Shown piece by piece: positions 11,120 to 21,334 of a DNA stretch of 64,000 bases. The notes below the pieces were generated by a model. That model was not told where the DNA came from and searched no databases. It saw nothing but the letters and a program-made list of their open reading frames with translations. The first letter of the stretch is position 1; each line of letters opens with the position of its first letter. Position numbers and translations under genes: made by a program. This DNA is from Antrodiella citrinella (lineage: Eukaryota > Basidiomycota > Agaricomycetes > Polyporales > Steccherinaceae): contig SGPM01000008.1 of NCBI GenBank assembly GCA_004802725.1, positions 1 through 64,000 on the forward strand, given 5' to 3'.

Positions 11120-12332
11120 TCAAGTTGATCGTCGTGGAGCTGTATGTTGCAGTATTGGTCGCGAGGTTTCCAAATTGAAGGTTCCTACTGGATGGATTAG
11201 AGTTGGGGCCTCGGACGGTGCTCTTGGTCTCATCGACGGCCTTGCACTTGAGTGCCCGTCCTTGGGCGACACGGAGGATGATGAGGAGCGGAGCGATGAA
11301 CTGATTTGATTATGCGTCGATGACTCGGAGTAAATGTGGTCGGAACCCGCAGGTGGATCGAGAAGATTGAACGCACCTGAACTTGTGGCAACACTTGAAA
11401 CCACAACAAATTCACCTCACTATTCTTCGCGAGTGGGATCAAGAACACAAGGGTAAACGCTATGTACAGGAACGCAGACTCGATAAGTATTGTCGAGATC
11501 GATAGGTACGCTGAGTTGTGGTTGGGGCCCATCGCGCGGCGCACGCGCAGACGCATGTACAATAGGAACCCGACTATACTGAGCGTGAGCATAAGATTAT
11601 TCGCGACGGATGTCGACCAGTACGCCAGGGCAAAGTTCACGCTCTCGGGCACCCATAGCGTCCCGCCGGGAGAGACGAGTTGGTGTAGCAGGAAAATGGA
11701 CATCACTATATATATATCGATTAGATAGATTATTTAGGTGGAGGGTAAGGGAACAAATTTACCAATCGAGGCGAGGTAGAGAATTGCTGGGACGATCATG
11801 AGCCACCATGTTGCGCCAAGGATAGTGTAGAAGCGGAAGATTTACGCATCCAGACATCAGTCCGTTTCCGCCACAAACGCTGCGCCGCAAAACGCCTTAC
11901 CATGAGCCAGTCGGTGAACCAGAGGCCAGTGATATAGACGACGGTATCGACAGCGTTGTCTGTATTGTTCGATCTCAAATTGCCCTGGTCCACCGGGATA
12001 ACTTCGATGATCGATGAAAGCGTCCTGGTTGAGGAACATATTGACGCCATTTCCGATGGAGCCCATGACAAAAGTCGTGGTGATGTGTGCAATCCAACAT
12101 CATTCTTGCGCCGCTCCTCCCAGAGCAAATTGAGGCAGAGGAAGAACAAAGTAGTAGCGTGAACACCTGCGAGTGAGGTGGATTTGAGTTGGATGTTCGC
12201 AGCGGGGTGACAATGCTTACCGTAGGCGACGAACGCAATGTCGGCACCCGGGCCGTTGATATCCATGATATCTGTAAATTTCTGAGTGTTGGTCTCGTTC
12301 ACCGGGCCCTGAGGAAAGTTGTAAGGCGCCAT
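11120..12332 (-). pseudogene. Frameshifted polytopic membrane protein (paralogue of 2.4-3.3 kb gene)
   Basis: The minus strand starts MAPYNFPQGPVNET, passes an intron into GVHATTLFFLCLNLLWEERRK, then loses the frame: the homologous block GSIGNGVNMFLNQDAF and RSYPGGPGQFEIEQY lies in a different frame, and TVVYITGLWFTDWLMV in another. Downstream it recovers IFRFYTILGATWWLMIVPAI, then MSIFLLHQLVSPGG and helices up to FQVLPQVQ, followed by a Ser-rich tail (SSLRSSSSSVSP) after a further intron. The 5' half is thus broken by at least two indels while the 3' half is well preserved, the mirror image of the 2.4 kb paralogue. The end coordinate is approximate. Confidence 0.65.
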
Positions 12333-13085
12333 GCCAGTGACTTGCAGACGGAGTGAGTGTTGTCTTTATGCTGCTCGACAAGATAAATGTCACCAAACTT
12401 CGGGAGTGCGCAGATTGCGTTGATCATGATCTGTCGGACTTCGTCTTGTCACCGGATTGGCAAGAAGATGTTGAAGTTGCCCTCTCGAGGCGATGAATCA
12501 AGTAACGTGTTTGCGCTGTACGCCACAACATATCGTGGCTGCCACGAATTCCAAAATGTTGTTAGTGGCAGGGCAAAAAAGTGGCTCACGACAGCGAGAA
12601 CTTGAAGGGTAGGCCTACGATGACGGGCAACTGTGTGCTCAGGTAGCAGCCTTTTGATGATCTCTCTCTGAGAACGACTCTGAACGAGAGGCTTTGACCC
12701 GTGATTAGGACAATAAGACGGTGAACATGGAACAAATTGAGATACTTGAAGTAGTTGTGGAAAATGTTGTGGGATGCTAATAGCTCCGCGACGGTGAGCA
12801 CTTCGTGGCGTAGTTAGGACTCTGCACGTCGGAGGTTTTGTTTAGATGATCGCAGATAATTGAGAGCCAGCGCCACTGAGACAGCTCTCTGCCACAATAC
12901 GGTGCAGCTCACACAGACCGCTGACTTTATCGACGACCGACGCCTGCGCCCTCATCGCGATATCATCAGACTTTCTCGTTATCGAGTACGTGCCATACCT
13001 TCCGTCCCATCTTCCTTTGATGATGAATAGAACTTTTGTTTATGCCACTTCAAGAATCGGATGCGTATTCGCAGTGTCAAAGAGG
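12333..13085. other. Intergenic stretch, no supported gene
   Basis: About 750 bases with only short, motif-free open frames on both strands. No repeat or RNA gene is evident. Confidence 0.45.
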
Positions 13086-13230
13086 TATATAAGCAACAGA
13101 CCTTTGACTTGGGAGATGAACCTCAATCCAATACTCTACACATCTTGAACGCAATCGCGATAGTCCTGGTGGGGATGATGATGATGATGGTCAATGCAGC
13201 TGCAATGACATGGGGGAAATCGTGACCACA
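13086..13230 (+). pseudogene. Relic of a small secreted peptide gene
   Basis: A TATATA box at 13,086-13,091 is followed about 55 bases on by a frame reading LNAIAIVLVGMMMMMVNAA. This resembles the signal peptides of the two intact peptide genes at 38,441 and 44,066 (compare LNIVFLVGVMLAAVNAA in the latter), including the VNAA end. There is no in-frame ATG at the right place, a stop follows shortly, and no recognisable VGDFDTPPG or GCIF part follows. The M-run comes from a GAT/ATG trinucleotide repeat, which by itself can mimic such a match, so this call rests on the combination of TATA spacing, signal-like frame and position just upstream of a UstYa-like gene. Confidence 0.35.
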
Positions 13231-13661
13231 AAATTGAACTATGGAAGGTGCACCATGTGACTAACGAAACAATTCAACTTCCAGTTCGGCCGAACTTCTG
13301 CGTACAGGCTGGCAAGGGAACATCATCCTAGTCTACACTGCGAGTCTGCACCATCATAATCGAAGTCTGGTATGACTGCCAGTGAGGATACTTCCGATCG
13401 GGCAAGTCAGTGACGCCAAATAATCACTTCTCAGACCGGAGGACAACTTGAACGTATTTGGCTTCAATTAGAGAACCAAGCGTGGCTTCACGTCCAACCT
13501 CATCGTCCTGACATCATGGCGAGTATCAGGAGTGTGCGATATCTTTCGGATTATTTCTATACTGATATGGACGTTATCAGAAGCCCGTATACATTTGACT
13601 TGTCCTAGCGCGAGCCTTGTACCCCAGAACATCAACGGTGCAACGCATGTTCCCGTATAGG

Positions 13662-13677
13662 TCCGAGTGCACTCGGA
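13662..13677. promoter_or_regulatory. 16-base perfect palindrome in front of the UstYa-like gene
   Basis: TCCGAGTGCACTCGGA reads the same on both strands and lies directly before a TATAAA box (13,679-13,684) and 47 bases before the start codon at 13,724. CCG..CGG half sites of this type are typical targets of fungal Zn(II)2Cys6 regulators; that role here is an inference. Confidence 0.45.
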
Positions 13678-13723
13678 GTATAAACAGTCTCGCTTCCAAT
13701 TTTCGACAACTCAGTCCTTCAGA

Positions 13724-14406
13724 ATGGCACGCCTCCGCGCTCAGCATGTTCTCATGAGCTGCATTGGCTTCGTTTTCTTCCTCAACCTGTTGATATGGAG
13801 TTATTTTCTGATTAGAGAATGGAGAAAGGCTGACTTCGCTCCAGGTACCAGTAAGCTCAACACGATAGTATACTTCACTGGCATTTACTGATTTACTGAC
13901 CCTTCCCCCCAGCGTACGTGGGCGATGACTATCCCGTCTATTTCCCCGTGCGTGCGACTCCGCCAGTCGCTCAAGTGATGGAAGAGTCGGTACACTACCT
14001 GATCGACGGGGACGACGCTCGCGATAATTGGGCCTTGAGCGTACGCAGGAACTACAGCCTGCACACCGCACTGGGGCTCGAGCATCGCTCGTTCGCAGTT
14101 GGGATGGCGCACCAGATGCATTGCCTTCGTCTCATGCGTTTGGCTCTCACCGGAATCTACGACGAAAAGACGCAGGGCCACTTCACACACTGTCTTCACT
14201 ACATCAGGCAGATGGTAATGTGTGACCCCAATCTCACCCTCGAACCGGCGGACGTGTTGGAAAGAGACTTTGAAGTGGAGAGGACTGGAGCAACGCATGT
14301 CTGCAAAGCTCAACATCGCGTACTTGGTGGCGTTTTTACAACCCAAGAACCCGTCGTGGTCCGATGTGGATCAGCACGAAGTCGCAAGCTCGTACATCGC
14401 TTTTGA
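13724..14406 (+). CDS. UstYa-family (DUF3328-like) protein with replaced C-terminus
   Basis: Exons 13,724-13,844 and 13,913-14,406 encode 204 residues. An N-terminal anchor (about residues 8-32, CIGFVFFLNLLIWSYFLI) is followed by YVGDDYPVYFPV and the two HxxHC motifs of the family, HQMHC and HFTHC, then CLHYIRQMVMCDPNLTLEP. UstYa/UstYb proteins catalyse oxidative cyclisation of RiPP precursors in ascomycete dikaritin pathways. The protein is a close paralogue of the one at 42,622-43,288. Identity stops abruptly after ERTGATHVC: the paralogue continues RDWRAVYGAMDDG, whereas here 36 unrelated residues follow because the DNA runs, out of frame, into a partner-gene copy. The catalytic motifs are kept, so activity is possible. 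Confidence 0.8.
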
Positions 14407-15032
14407 GGAGGCCTACAAGTCTGGCAGGTACAATGTGAATGGCACCAACGTCCCGCCGACCATGGTGTTCCCGCTCGTGCTGGCTCAATTAAATCAGTCA
14501 GACCCAGACAAATCATACATCGACACACATAGCTTCATATCTCGGATAGGCACTATCTATCCAAGCGATCGCCATGTGTTGGTATCTCCTAAGGTGCAGT
14601 CTAAAGTATTCTCGTGCTCGCTGTGCACTGACGAGCCCTCAGGAGTCGACTATCGCTCAGTTTTATGCCGGAGATTACGGCATGGAACGGTGCACGATCA
14701 AGATCATGTTCCCAGAGCTCAACGCTCAGATCTTACCCTCGGGCTCGGCGTCCATCCAGGTGTGGCGAGTGAAAGCGCAACGAAAGCTCGACATCCACTC
14801 GTTGAGTTGGAAGAAGCGTCCGGAGCGCGAGAGCATCGTCGCGTCTTGGAAAGTGCATAACAATCAGACCATGGAGTCGGCCGAGTTCGTGTGCCCTTCT
14901 GGCTCGTACCAAACGTTCGAGCTTGCATGCGGGGGCAGCTCCAACGACTGCGGCACAGTAGACTTTCGTCAAGAGACAAGAATGAAGACGATAGTGTGTG
15001 CTGTCCTGATTCCTCTGCGACGCGTACTGTAA
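14297..15032 (+). pseudogene. 5'-truncated copy of the UstYa partner gene
   Basis: From 14,297 the frame MSAKLNIAYLVAFLQ matches the inside of the membrane segment of the gene at 40,132-41,185 (SALNIVYLVATFQ). It then continues ASSYIAFEEAYKSGRYNVNG, PPTMVFP, IYPSDRHVLVSPK, an intron, ESTIAQFYAGDYGMERC, QILPSGSASIQVWRVKAQRK and SAEFVCPSGSYQTFELAC. The first exon and the start of the membrane helix are missing. The copy overlaps the end of the UstYa-like frame, so a deletion fused two neighbouring genes out of frame. Compared with the intact gene the last donor site has also lost a base, changing the extreme C-terminus. Translation from the internal ATG is conceivable, but a soluble or mis-anchored product would result. 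Confidence 0.7.
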
Positions 15033-15364
15033 GACTGAGTACATTGTCAGGGTTCTGGATGATACAAAGGCCGTCAATTTGAATGTAGTAGAGAACCTGC
15101 GCACTGTAATTTTCGTCTGGTATTGAGATTTAGTCGAAACGAAGGAAGAGAATTATTGACGAGTTGAATGAACATCATGATTGACATTCAACTTGAATGT
15201 TGTCCCCGCGCGCCTAATATTGTAAGCGACGTTCTCCACGTGGCACATGATCCTCGAGGCGGTCGTCGTCCGCCCTCATTCCGCCCTGCCATCACGATTG
15301 TCAACTATCCTTTCACGACCGACGCCGACGCTTTTGAGCTTGTTCAACGACTATATGCTTGAGG

Positions 15365-17236
15365 ATGGACAGCATCCTCGCTGTTGGCGTAGGACTTGGC
15401 CTCCGCGCCCTTATCGACAATGTTACAGATCATAACCTCACTGCCTCTGCTCTCGTCGGCATTTGGGAAGGCGTCGTCCTCAACCACTTCCTCCTCAAAC
15501 ACCGCACCTCCTCCGACCCTTACATCGCATTTGGATTCCGCCTCATCGTCGATTTCATGTTCACCGAATCCCTCGAAAGAATGACCTTAACAGTTCTTTG
15601 GGCTTTCCTGGGGATGGTCTTTGCAGACCTCGGAGGCGATCTGTCGAAAGACCGCAGATTCCGTAGGACATGGAGACGTATTCTCTATACTTTCCCCTTC
15701 CTATCGAGCATGTCTCGAAGTCGACACTCATCTCGGGTGCGTTTTGTGCCCGGTGGCTCTACCAGCTCGAGCAACTCGACGCGTTCTCCTCAGCTTCCCC
15801 TTCGACCTACTGCCACTCCATTTCCCGGATCATTTGACCAGTGGTCTGTCGCCAGTAGCGAGATAGGCGGGCCTGCCAGGAGTATAGATGAATCGTCGCT
15901 CGCGTCCGCGCCCAGAACGCGTCGGCCGACACCTCTTCGCCAAGACACAATTCGTGCGGCTTCCGTTCATATCACACACACGGATACCCAACCTAGCGTC
16001 CACGCCGTGCATACGGATGTCCAGCCCCCCACAGCTCGCTCCTCGTCTGAGCTGGAATACCTTGCTCTCCCCCACATTCCGGACGGCGAGCCTAGTCCTG
16101 TCGCACCGCATTTTAGACACAGAGATGACCCTCCACCCCACGACCGTTCCGGATTAACGACACCCACTAACGACCCATTACTACGAGACCTCCCAGACGA
16201 AGACCGTCCCATCGTTCACTCTGGATTGACTACCCCAGATCTTGACTACATGCCCATGCCTACAAGCGAGCTACCGCCTGTACGAGTCATCAGCGACACA
16301 CACGAGCATACCCCCACCCGCAGTCAACTTGATCTCCCACCCATTCCTATACGACCTCCGCAGATCGAAGTTATCAATCCAGCCGATGAACCTCGCATTG
16401 ACTTCCCCGAGCCACATCCACACCGGCCGAATTCGCTAGAACTTGACGTACAACCTCAACTCAGCGCTGACTTATACCACCTATGTCAGAGATCCCCAGT
16501 ATACCCACCCCTCTCCCTGAACCAGAGAAAGCTACCACTAGGGCCTCTCTCGTTGATCCGCCGCCGCAATACGAAGAGCCGATCAAGGATGTACCCGACC
16601 ATATATCTGACGGCGGAAGTGTCATTTCTGGCACCTCACGAACCGAGATCATCAACAAAGCCGACGAGCTGAGAAAGCTCGCGCAGGCGCAGGAGAAGGC
16701 GAAGGCGGACTATAAGGTTGCCGTGGAGAAGGCGAAGCGGGAGAAGCGTGGCTGGGATGCTTTGTGGTACGAGGGCGAAGCCGAGAATGCTGAGACTATG
16801 GCCCAAACATTGAATGCAAAAGCCGCTCATCGATATTTCAAAGGTGCGTATTCGCTCTATGCTGGCACAGAAATGTTAGCTCATGCATCACATCACAGCG
16901 CACAACTTGAACCCAGAACCCCAGACTATCGATGTACATCGTCTGGTGGTTCCCGAAGCCATCACAGAAGTCAAGCGTGCTTTGCGAGAGGCCCGTTCTT
17001 CGGGTACCACGGAGTTGCGCATCATTACAGGTCGTGGCAAGCATTCGAAAGGCAACATTCCCGTTCTGAAAAAGGCCATTATTCAAAAATTGGTTGAGTG
17101 AGTACCCTGACCCGCATTTCGTCGGAAGCATACTCACCGTATCTTTAGGTATCAAATAGAGGCCAAATCAGACACTACCAATCCAGGTGTACTGGTCATT
17201 GCGATACCTCAAGCTGGATCTTCCTCTACTACATGA
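15365..17236 (+). CDS. SMR-domain protein with N-terminal membrane segment
   Basis: The N-terminal part (MDSILAVGVGLGLRALID, then FMFTESLERMTLTVLWAFLG) has two likely membrane segments. A long Pro/Ser/Thr/His-rich linker follows, then a charged helical part (KADELRKLAQAQEKAKADYK, then EGEAENAETMAQTLNAKAA) of the DUF1771 kind. After an intron comes an SMR domain (IDVHRLVVPEAI, LRIITGRGKHSKGNIPVLKK). After one more intron the protein ends VLVIAIPQAGS. SMR domains bind or nick nucleic acids in MutS2-like and RNA-surveillance proteins. The frame changes between about 16,440 and 16,530, so an intron (not certain which) or a sequencing indel must join the two halves; alternatively the SMR part could start on its own at 16,483. 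Confidence 0.75.
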
Positions 17237-17340
17237 TGACATCGCTCTTCTCTATTCTTTGTTGTTTGATTCTGGGGTGCATGTATTCTCGTCTTGCTAT
17301 CACTTACACCTATTGTACAGTCGCTATCATTTACATCTAT

Positions 17341-18130
17341 CTAAACTTGTCGGCTAGAAATTGTGCATACCGTTATAATCATCGCCAAAGCGCAGACCGC
17401 CGTCCATAGTCCGGTGTTGACAGTGATGAAACTTGAAGTCAATCTATTGATGGCCCGCATTGTGCTGAAACGAACCAAGCGTTGGATCAGAGAGCATTCA
17501 CAATCGCGTATAAATGACTGGCTCGTACTTTGAGTTCCATGCTTTGCCACGCAGACACCATTGCCAAACGAAATAGAGCAGGATAGCGGAAATGATTATA
17601 TCCACCCCGGCACCCACGGCCCAAAACGATTGCGACAGTTTCTACGGATCACGCATATCAGCAAACGGACAGCCAGTCATGTTTGGATGATGGATGTTGA
17701 CTTACCTTAATGGCAGCAATGGCGGCAGCCCTGTCCGACCCCCCTGGAAACTTCGAAATTAGTGTCAGCGGTCGAACTACGAAGATAAGGACGGTGCATA
17801 CGCAAGAACGAAAAATGCTGTACGACGGACTCAGTCTCGAGGGACACAAGACAAGCACGATTGACGTACCAATGTATCCGCCTAAAGGGTATTGAGTGTC
17901 AGTCACATTTTTCCACACATAGGAATATGCACTTATCAAATTGAAACAAGCAACAAGGAATCTAACCGAAAGTGAGAGGATTGCGGTTTCGAGCTACTAT
18001 GTCACTCACAAATAATCCAAACAATGTCCAACCCCAGCCGAGACCAGCTCAAGTGACGGATCTGATGACTGCAGTGACAGGAAACATGTACGTAGTCAGT
18101 GTCCGGGTGTTGTGTATAAGAGACATGCTC
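17341..18130 (-). pseudogene. Decayed DUF6534-type membrane protein
   Basis: The minus strand preserves AINRLTSSFITVNTGLWTAVCALAMII and, upstream, KLSQSFWAVGAGVDIIISAI with LLYFVWQWCLRGKAWNSK and GGYIG. These align with exons of the intact gene at 35,442-37,217 (INRLTFITVNTGLWTAACALAVII). The conserved C-terminal NLYVALYFIQGTLYCN block is absent; the frame ends TVCTISSRQV. The 5' exons cannot be followed past about 18,130, where the frame is interrupted by stops. It is therefore a truncated, probably dead copy. Confidence 0.65.
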
Positions 18131-19140
18131 TCCGAAGAGAAGATGATTTCATCGCATGGGTAAGAAGGGAAACGAAAACGGAACCAAAATAGTCCGTGAA
18201 AACATACCGGGCAGGTATCATCCGATTGCTGAAACTGGTGTCGGTGGTGTTCGATGAATGAGAATACTTTAATCTCTGATATGTTCAGTAAAGGGAGGAT
18301 GCATACAAGACATACCGCGAAATCGTTGCAGCTTCAACGTTAATCCATGCTCAACAATGGAAGTTGACCGTCAAAGCACGGTTATTTCTGAATCCTTGGT
18401 ATCCGACTTCTACCACGATGCCTATCAAGTGGATTCAGAGTTATTGATAATTGAAGGCCTCGGAACAGAGTGAGACGGTACAATGTGCCTGCGAGGAACC
18501 AATGGGTCGATTGCCAGTGCGCTGTCGTTTGACAGAATCTTGACAGATTCTAACTTCAGTCCTCGAGGTTGAACCTGTTACGCTTCAGTTTCAGTCAGAT
18601 GATCTCGACAACGGCATTGTTGTCCTGAGCGCAACATTTCTGGGTTCTGCTTCCGTCATCGAGGAGCGGTAGAAGCAACGTACTTGTGTAACTGGGGGAC
18701 TATGGTGAGACATATGCGTCGTCTGGAAGTCGTAGAACTCACCTTCAGATGCTGAATCAGCAGCTGAACCCAGGAAAGTTGAACTACGCCCGGAGAGTCA
18801 CCTTTAGATTTCCGTGCGTGACGATCATAGCCCAGGGCAAGGACGGCGCTTGAATCAGATGCGATGGCTAACTCGTCTTTCTGCCTGTATTCCGTATAAC
18901 AGTCCGTGTGTTTCGTTGTGGAAAGCGAACAAATTTTGTACCAAGGGGGGTTTCAGCAACGACCTGGCACTGGCAGTGGCGGAAGCTGCCAGTGGCCACA
19001 CGGCATGCATATGACGGCATCTGCCGAATGCTAGATTAAATCTCGACTTGGTCGACTTCGAGAAACAAATCCTCTTGATACTATACAACATACAAGAAAT
19101 ATATACTAAGATACAGTATCACAAATCCTCATGTTACATC
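18131..19140. other. Intergenic stretch, no supported gene
   Basis: About 1 kb between the decayed DUF6534 copy and the convergent end of the DUF6697-type gene. Only short shadow frames are seen. No repeat or RNA gene was recognised. Confidence 0.45.
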
Positions 19141-21334
19141 CTAATCAGATTCATCATCACTGTCCATTCCGTTGTCTCCAAGCCCGGCGCGCCCAAGTTT
19201 CTGCGCCTTCAATTCGACCGCTTTGGCGAGGTATTCCTCACGATATGGAGGGTACTCCCGAGCCAGCTTACGCTGGAAATCTTCGTCGTACCCGACACAC
19301 TCTAGTCGCCAGATGTGTATTTGCTACACGGTACCGTCAGTCTTCAAGTTCCAACACTGAGCGAGCACATGAACTTGCAACGTACATCATGGCCCTGCAC
19401 GAACGCCTCCACGATGGCCGCGACCTCAAGATTGAACTTGTCCGTGGATGACAGCTTAGTTTCCAGCTCCTTTTCTGTTGGTTGGCGATTGTACTCTCGG
19501 CGGAAAGAGATCCGAGCGCGAAGTTTGCGGTACTTGTCCTTGGTCTTCACATCCTGCACCCATTTCTTCTGAGACTGAGGTTGGACAGAATACATGAATA
19601 CAAGACAAAACGGCTTCTGGAACAGGAGCCTCACCTTCTGTGGCAGTGCGCTGAACTCAGCTTGCGAGAGCGATCTCGTCCTCGTAGAGCAGTAATCACC
19701 CAGGTAGAGGAACGCCAAGTTTCCCAAGCGTACGAGGAGCTTCACAATACGGCCATCCCAGTCGATATAATCTAAGACTCGACACAACAATCCAGGCTCC
19801 CCTGGAGCCTTAGGTACATCGGGATTGTGCAGAGGGTTCGGGAACAAGAAGTGATGCTGGTGATTGCCCAACGCAACGCGCTTTGCGTGGCTGATCTCGG
19901 GGAATAGAGCCATCGTGGACCCGCCGAAAGTCTTGGAAATGTAGTTGCGGTCGACAGTCACTGACCGAACGCTTGGGTCGAGTTCCACTCTGAAGGACCT
20001 GCAGCCTAAGACGCGTGCACGAACGGCTTCAGGTCCGATCGTATGTTCTCCTGTCTTGACCAAAGACTTCCACCATTTCTTGTTGGGCGGCGGCTGGATG
20101 ATAGGAGGCGGCTACCAGAGAATCAATGAGACTAATCAATCAGTAGACGAGCTGAAAGAACCAACCGATCGTACTCGAGCAGCTTCGGGAGCGGCTGGCT
20201 TGAGCACGGACGAGGACGCTACTGGCTGCTCTGCTACGACAGGAGATAGAAGTGAGTGTGCAATAGGATTTAGAACGTTGTTTTCTGTGCGAATGTGGGG
20301 TTCTTCGGGCATATCGTAATCAGAGAACTGCTGAGAAGACTTGGTTCCATCAGGGCGAACTTTCAGCTTTGAGATATATGCATGAACTGACCATGGCTTC
20401 GCTGATTTGCGAATCCATGACATGCTTTCCCAGTGACTGAGGGGATGCTAGATTAAGCATCTCCTCAACGTCGTCGCTGTCGTCCCCAGCACTTGAGAAA
20501 CCATGAGGAACCAAGACTGGCGCAGCACCGAGACCGTCGTCGTCGTCTTCCTGGTCGCTAGTATCCGTCAATTCACTCAGGCTGCTAAGGCCTGAATCCG
20601 AGTCTTCGTCGCTGTCGTCCGTCAAGATCGCTCTTCGTTGTTGCGTGCGTCGCGCCCGGAGATCCCGCCGCCTGGGTACCCGTCGCGGTACGTGATGGCT
20701 GACCAGCACGTGCGGCACAGCCGGTAGCTTCCTGCGTTTCTGCGGTCTTGCATCGTCAGGTTCCAACAAAGGCTCAAGAACTTCCGGATCCGTTCTCCGC
20801 TTAGAACTTGAAGGAGGTGGGGATGACAGTGCCAGTGGCGTTGCAGGTGGACTGAGCGGCGATGAACTACGAGGTCGCAGTGCGGCGGGCGCAGGCTGTT
20901 GCGGGACGCGTTGTACGATGTGTTTGACAGTCTGCGGTGGACTCGGAAGGAAAGAGCTGGCGGCGTCGCCACTAGTACTCTTCGGTTTCTTTGGAGGTGC
21001 CGTTCGCTCTGCCCTCTCGAGGTCATTTGGGATCTATCGACAATTGAAGATATGGTCAGAGTGTACTCATCATATCTTGAGTTTGGAAAAGACATACTTT
21101 ACCAATATTTCTTTCTGCCCATGTACTAATCCCAATAGTGGGAATGCCTACGGACTGAGTCTGACTCGTCGTCTGTTGAGCCACTTGCGAATTTCTTTGT
21201 GTTGAAACGGAGCGCTCGATAACTGTTAACCGTCCTTCAAAGGACTCCAGGCGATCCAGTATTCGGAGTTCGGAGTTCTTCACGGCTGTGAAAATGGCTT
21301 GCAGACTGACTTCGAGCCCCGGATGGTTAGCCAT
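19141..21334 (-). CDS. Basidiomycete DUF6697-type protein
   Basis: Start MANHPGLEVSLQAIF at 21,334. The first exon (about 80 residues, with a short heptad-like helix around NSELRILDRLESFEGRL) joins by an intron to a Pro/Ser-rich, basic and acidic region (PQKRRKLPA, then SDEDSDSGLSSLSELTDTSD). Further exons give NKKWWKSLVKTGEHTIG and the C-terminal domain: NYISKTFGGSTMALFPEI, PGEPGLLCRVLDY, LAFLYLGDYCSTRTRSLSQA and EFSALPQKV, then after an intron IHIWRLECVGYDEDFQRKLA, ending DSDDESD. This pattern (FGG, APGEPGL-like, LGDY, LS..EF) is what I know as DUF6697, of unknown role, often in proteins with nuclear features. The K/R clusters suggest nuclear location; that is inference. The stop is at 19,141-19,143. 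Confidence 0.75.
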
